A DNA stretch of 64,000 nucleotides from Tribonema minus (lineage: Eukaryota; Sar; Xanthophyceae; Tribonematales; Tribonemataceae): NCBI GenBank assembly GCA_017506865.1, contig JAFCMP010000033.1, forward strand, positions 62,001-126,000, read 5' to 3'. Every line of letters begins with the position of its first letter. Within the stretch, counting starts at the first letter, position 1. The translations under genes and the position numbers were made by a program. The notes beneath the pieces were generated by a model. That model saw only the letters and a program-made list of their open reading frames with translations. It was not told the origin of the DNA and made no database searches. Shown in pieces: positions 59,073-64,000 of the stretch.

Positions 59073-60280
59073 AGCCCGGCTTTGCGTCAGCTTCCTCAGG
59101 TCACCACATCAACTTCAAGTCTCCAGAGGAGTTGAAGATTTCGAACTGGAACACCTGGGGCAACGTTTCCCCACACCCTGGCTGCAGACGCCATTGGTCA
59201 TCAAGGATTCTGCAACCTTGCAACGCTGCAGGGCCATGATCCTAGTACTGCCATGGTGCACACTCTGATGGCTGCAGTTACCATACGTATCACAGCATGT
59301 CTGAATTGCCGCGATGGTCAAAGTCTGACTTGGTGGCCCATCCACCCTTTTTCCACTGATCTCAGACGGTGCTGATGTGGTGCTTCAGCACCTACTGATA
59401 TCATGTGTTCATGCGGAAGCTGACTTGAGAGCGACCAGACCTGCTCCGATTTGTGCAACTGAGACTTCAAAGGTTCCGAGTTGAAGTTGGGTTGCGAAAC
59501 AGTACTATCATATATGAACTAATACTTAGAAGAATACTAAGAATGCCAAGCGCACATGAATGAGCGCTGGCTCATGAACTCTTTGGCCCATCAGCATATA
59601 TTCAATGATGCAAGTCACAGCCCACTATGATACTATGACTTGAGTACAAAGTCGAGAAATTGGTGGAGTTGTCAACACTTGCCCCCTCGTGACCGTCAGT
59701 TCACATCAAAAATCATGCATTGCTACCCACAGCGCCTTTAAAGAATTCCTTGCATGCATGGTCGTGATGCACTTCAATCCGAGCCTCAGGGAAAATGACG
59801 AGTTTGCTTGCACTTCTTCATGCATGGTCATCTTGACAAGAATGCACTCCCGGGCCATACGCATGAAACAGTCGAGAAATCAAAGTTGCAACACTTGACA
59901 GTGCTGCAAAGTCAAACAGCAATACCATCTTTATCATTTGGAGAAGACCATCACACGAATCCATTTACAGCGCTGCCCCAAAGAAGTGCGGCAGCCACAC
60001 TGGCATCGAAACCCAAGTACAGCTGTGTACTAGCAGACCCAAGGAGCCATCCGCTCGGCTAGGTACAATGCCCACTTGTTGGCAAACTGGTTGACGCAGG
60101 GTCTGACGAGCATCAGCACCGCTGACTCCGCAGCCTGCTGCACCACAGCCTGCATCACAGCTGCCCTAGCAACTTGAACGCACGTGCTCTGCTGAACACA
60201 AGGCCAGCTGCTCGCTGACACCCTGTCTGCGCGTGAACAAGCGACCATGGCGCCAAAGCGTACTGACTGTACTGTACCGC
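59073..60280. other. Intergenic, no feature seen
   Basis: Between the ankyrin-like gene start and the Rpt3 stop. Two similar phrases (gacttcaaag, ttgaagttg) occur, but no gene or repeat array is supported. The ankyrin-like promoter presumably lies next to 59073. Confidence 0.45.
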
Positions 60281-63200
60281 TCAGGAGGAGTAGAAGGCCA
60301 GCTCCTTGTCAGCCTTGTTGACGTTGTTCTTGTAGGCCTTGTCGAGATCCTTGCCCAGCACGACGTAGCGGTTCTGCCGCACCGCCTGCAGCCCTGCCTC
60401 CTGGCAGATGGCCGAGATGTCCGCTGCGGAGATCTTCTCGGGGCGGTTCACGTAGTCTTCTAGGTCCACCTGCGCAGACGCGGCAGCGGCAGCGGGAGGA
60501 GAAGCTTAGCGATGGCAGCCTCTCAGCAACAGCTTTTAGACGGGCACATAAGCGAGCGGCAGGTGTGGGTGAATCAACCATACATGGACAGACGTTGTAC
60601 CCGCTGAAAAACTATAATTCTGCGGCAGAGGGTCCACGCTCTGTTCGAGCATTCATGCAACCAGCAGCGGCAGCGCAGCACCAGCGCACGCTTGTTGGTT
60701 GAATACTTCAAAAGTATTTGGGCACACATCAGAGCATACACTTCCCAAAAACAGTCTCAAGATGCGGGATCGCTGCAGAGATGTTCTTGTATTGAGTGGA
60801 AGCCCTGCAACTGGTGCGCAGATTCTCGCACCTCGCCTACCAAAGGTATCTGGCGTGTAGAGCGCAGCATCGGCACTGCAACTATCAAAGGCAGCGCAAC
60901 CAGCACACTTTAGTGGAAGGAGCTGGCTGCTACATACGCTGTGCAGCATTGCCACGGAATAGCAAGTGACTCAGAAATGAAGTAGCACTTTGATGATTTT
61001 AAAATATTGTAGTATTCGGAAGGTCAACACAAATGAAGTGCATTGCCTCACCTCTTCCGACAAGTTCATCTTGCTGACGCACGCAGTGAACACGAGGCGC
61101 TTCTGCCGCCGATCCGGGTTGGGGAACTCAATCTTGCGGTCCAGTCGGCCAGGCCGCAGCAGAGCGGGATCGAGTGTGTCGGCTCGGTTTGTGGCCATGA
61201 TCACCTGAGGGCAATGGGATGGAACACCGAGGTGTTTCAGTGTTGAGACGTTGACAAGCGCACGTGAATTTGCAAAGTAGTGGAGCAGAGTAAAGCTCTC
61301 GGACACGAGCTTACCCATTGTGAAAGCACAGGCCAATCAAACACATGGGTGCGATGTACTTAGTCCATGATCATGGATTACAAGCATAAAACACGGCAAG
61401 CCTGGCGGCGGGCAGTGCCGGGCACGAACATTGAGGTTGGTGGTACAATTAAGCCGTCCACCTGCTTCAGCTGCGTATGCATTATTGGTCATCAACCAAA
61501 ACTGAAGTGACAGATTCGCAGCGGTTCACAAATGAGCAGATTGTCGGTGCAAATTAGCCTCAGCAGTTGTGAAACCATATGGAGGAACGGCGAGCATGCA
61601 AGTGTTGCGCATGCACGACCTTTGACGGTGCTGGTCTGATCAAGTCGCTTGTCTGTTTCAGCAGCTCCAGGAGGATGCGCTGCACACTAACAACTGCAAA
61701 AAAACATACCCATGCTGTACTGCTCATCACAGTCCTGATGAAGAGTGTCACACCGCAGCAGTGTAAGACGGCATTGAATTAAGCCACAGCTAACAGCCAT
61801 TGCAGGCGCAGGCAAACCGTGACTTTGGTGGTCTGGTCAAAGCCATCCATCTGGCTGAGCAGCTCGAGCAAAATGCGCTGCACCTGTCTGCCTGCATACC
61901 GATGCTGAACTCTCGTGCTACATGCACGCAAATCATCACCGCTGAACCAGCACTACACCTACCGCATACAGACGAACCTCAACCTCAACTTGACGTTGGT
62001 GGTCTGGTCAAAATCATCCATCTGGTTCAGCAGCGCGAGCATGATGCGCTGCACCCATCTACGAGCTCTGGACTAGCACTGACCCTGCTGCGTACGGCCG
62101 AATCTCAACTTTACCTTGACGTTGGTGGTCTGGTCAAAGCCATCCATCTGGTTGAGCAGCTCGAGCAGGATGCGCTGCACCTCGCGGTCCGCGCCCGTCT
62201 GCGCGTCGAAGCGCTTGGTCGCGATGGCGTCGATCTCGTCGATGAAGATGACCGAGGGGCTGTTCTCGCGCGCGAGGCGGAACACGTCGCGCACCATGCG
62301 CGGCCCTTCGCCTAGGTACTTCTGCACAAACTCGGAGCCCACGACCTGCAGAAGCGAGGGAAGTGCAGGGGGTGTGAGCAGGCGCCGTGAGTGCAACAAA
62401 TGGCGCCTTGAGGGTGTGTTGATGATGAGAGTGGCGGCAAGTGCACTGCAGTGCGTTGTGGCGCGCTGCTTGCTGCGTCAAGAGATCAGCGTATCATCTG
62501 TATGAACTGTGAGCGCGCGACGTGGGTCATGTGGGCGCAATGAGTGAGTGAAGGTCGTGCGTAGATGACTCTCAGTTGCCACAGTGAGTGCTTCAAGTTG
62601 ACAGAAAAGGACACTGGCGTGTCCCCACGGCGGAGCACTGATATCCCCCCCCCCCCCACACACACACACACACCACTCCTACTTCAACCCTGCCTACAAA
62701 TGCACAAAGCTGCGCACGGCCCTCAGATCCTCTTCAGGAGTATTTGCTATTCACCAACATGAAAGACGCATTTGTCGCATTCGCCACAACCTGGTCATCA
62801 TTTTTATCAAAAATGCTGCCATGCCATGCGGCCCATACAGGAGGATATCGTGCGGCAGAGCGCTGCAGAATCCCCCCATCTCGTACACGCCAACGACAGC
62901 ACATGCGCACGCCTCTGCACGCCTCAACATTGTCAAATGAGAAAATGCTCACCGATATGAATGACGCAGTTGTCGCGTTGGCCACGGCTTTCGCCATCAT
63001 GGTCTTCCCCGTGCCGGGCGGCCCGTACAGGAGGACCCCGCGCGTCGGGTCGATAATAAAATACGCACGCGCCACACTGTCCTACATGTGAAGAACCATC
63101 ATGCATCTCGAACAGAAGGACCAAGACAGCACTCACCGAAATGAACGACGCAGTTGTCGCGTTCGCCACGGCTTTCGCCATCATGGTCTTGCCGGTGCCA

Positions 63201-63646
63201 GGCGGCCCGTACAGGAGGACCCCGCGCGGCGGGTCGATGCCGATCTGCCGGTACAGCTCAAAGTGCGTGAGCGGCAGCTCGACCGCCTCCTTGACCTCCT
63301 GCTTCTGCATGTCCATGCCGCCGATGTCCGTGTACGCGACGTCGGGCTTCTCCTGCATGAGCTGTATCGTGGAGTCGCTCTCGGGCGGCAGGATCTCGAC
63401 GACGCTGTGGCTGTGCCGGTGCAGCGCGACGCTCGTGTTGGGCTTAAGCTTCTCGCGGTCTAGCGTGCTCAGGATGCGCACAAAGTAGTTGGAGCCCGCG
63501 GTGGAGCCGACGATGCCGTAATTGGCGTCGATCATCTCGTTGAACTGGCCGATGACGAGCGGGACGGACTGGATGCGCTTGATCTCCTCCTTGGCGCGGA
63601 TGAGCTCGCGCTTCAGGTTCTTCATCTCGTCCTTGATGTACTCCTC
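60281..63646 (-). CDS. RPT3: 26S proteasome regulatory ATPase Rpt3 (PSMC4), N-terminus off window
   Basis: Exons: 63646-63137, 62345-62115, 61204-61052, 60469-60281 (stop), all phase 0. The protein starts inside the coiled coil ([11 protein letters not shown]), then the OB domain ([26 protein letters not shown]) and the AAA+ ATPase: Walker A GPPGTGKT (exon 1), Walker [10 protein letters not shown] and [12 protein letters not shown] (exon 2), then [22 protein letters not shown] with the Arg fingers (exon 3), and the C-terminal helical domain (exon 4). It is very close to Rpt3 of animals and plants. Rpt3 is one of six ATPases of the 19S base that unfold substrates and open the 20S gate. The C-terminus ends FYSS, where other Rpt3 proteins end with the gate-opening HbYX motif (Phe-Tyr-Lys), so it is one residue longer. 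The first ~60 residues lie beyond 63647. Confidence 0.93.
61625..62170 (-). repeat. Three decaying copies of the Rpt3 exon 2 end and donor
   Basis: The true exon 2 end encodes [20 protein letters not shown] then GTAAAG (62115). Downstream on the minus strand, copies encode [16 protein letters not shown] (about 62040-61990), [18 protein letters not shown] (about 61880-61820) and [14 protein letters not shown] (about 61685-61640), each more changed and spaced 125-190 bp apart. All lie in the 910-bp intron 2. Confidence 0.9.
62640..62680. repeat. Poly-C then CA repeat
   Basis: A C run of about 13 followed by a short ca repeat (cacacacacacacaca), within Rpt3 intron 1. Confidence 0.8.
62755..63090 (-). 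repeat. Two copies of the Rpt3 Walker A exon end
   Basis: Copy 1 (63081-62953): an acceptor (cacatgtag), 43 codons and a donor (TCG|GTGAGC), symmetric phase 0. It contains [19 protein letters not shown] and [11 protein letters not shown], so the P-loop is intact. Copy 2 (about 62855-62755) is degenerate: GPPGTGKT has become GPHGMAAF and the frame is broken, though ANATNASFM remains in another frame. Spacing from the real exon is about 182 bp and again about 180 bp. Both lie in the 791-bp intron 1 of Rpt3. Confidence 0.92.
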
Positions 63647-64000
63647 CTGAGGGGGCAGCGAGCGAGCGGGGGGGGGGAACAGCAGTGGGTATCAAGAAAT
63701 GTTGAGGCATTAAAGCAGGATATACAAAGGTGCAAGTGGTTGAGGGCACCCTGTCGTCGCGATTGCGTCAATGTCCCTATTGTTGGTCAGGAGGTTCATG
63801 ACAATCAAGATGACGCCGCGCAAAGCCTACATGAAACGCTTTTTCGCAGATGCAGATGAGCTTGGCCTTCAACTTCCTTGTGTAACGATTTGGTTGAAAC
63901 GTCATATGCTGGAGCAGGCACTTCACAAGTCAACCTGGTGCATGTTGCATGAGAGGCAACGTGGAATGTCACCTGCAGGACACAAAGGAGTCACTTCCCA
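63647..64000. other. Rpt3 intron, upstream exon outside window
   Basis: A C/G-rich acceptor tract (minus: ccccccccgctcgctcgct) borders the first visible Rpt3 exon. No upstream Rpt3 exon is recognisable before the window edge. Confidence 0.5.

Overview
This window is nuclear DNA from a eukaryotic alga. Genes are cut by many GT-AG introns, many longer than 500 bp, and coding density is low. Two genes start with what looks like a bipartite plastid presequence: a short hydrophobic signal peptide followed by a Gly-Phe motif (HGF at 28295 minus, DGF at 28710 plus) and a basic, Ser/Ala-rich stretch. That signature points to a complex plastid of red-algal origin (heterokont, haptophyte or cryptophyte type). 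I cannot name the species; no reference comparison was possible.

Layout. 1-376: 3' end of a leucine-rich-repeat gene with a frameshift. 1687-11635 (minus): a 14-exon gene for an unrecognised ~1638-residue protein, in which every exon junction agrees in phase. 11860-12810: splice-site-like repeats and exon relics. 12700-14434 (minus): relic of a non-LTR retrotransposon reverse transcriptase. 16088-23693 (minus): a PAPS-dependent sulfotransferase with large introns. 25000-28295 (minus) and 28710-37121 (plus): a divergent pair of plastid-targeted genes, an unknown 232-aa protein and a complete sigma-70-type plastid RNA polymerase sigma factor. 38475-41901 (plus): a two-transmembrane protein with a DEG/ENaC-like outline and two GC-AG introns. 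43595-46186 (plus): an ankyrin-like gene with an in-frame TAA. 50857-52659 (plus): a ZCCHC10-like zinc-knuckle protein with a poly-Ser tail. 53763-53960 (minus): the last exon of an unknown gene. 58029-59072 (minus): an intact ankyrin-like protein of 27-residue repeats. 60281-63646 and beyond (minus): the proteasome ATPase Rpt3, with its N-terminus outside the window.

The most unusual signal is not a gene. In at least four unrelated genes, introns are filled with tandem, decaying copies of the gene's own splice junctions. Some copies carry the 3' splice site plus the first bases of the next exon (sigma factor introns 4 and 6, ZCCHC10-like intron 1). Others carry the last bases of an exon plus its GT donor (sigma exons 3, 5, 6 and 7, Rpt3 P-loop and SRH exons, the 1638-aa gene). 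In Rpt3 one such copy is still an intact, symmetrical phase-0 cassette that encodes a second Walker A motif. This suggests introns here grow by repeated local duplication across exon-intron borders.
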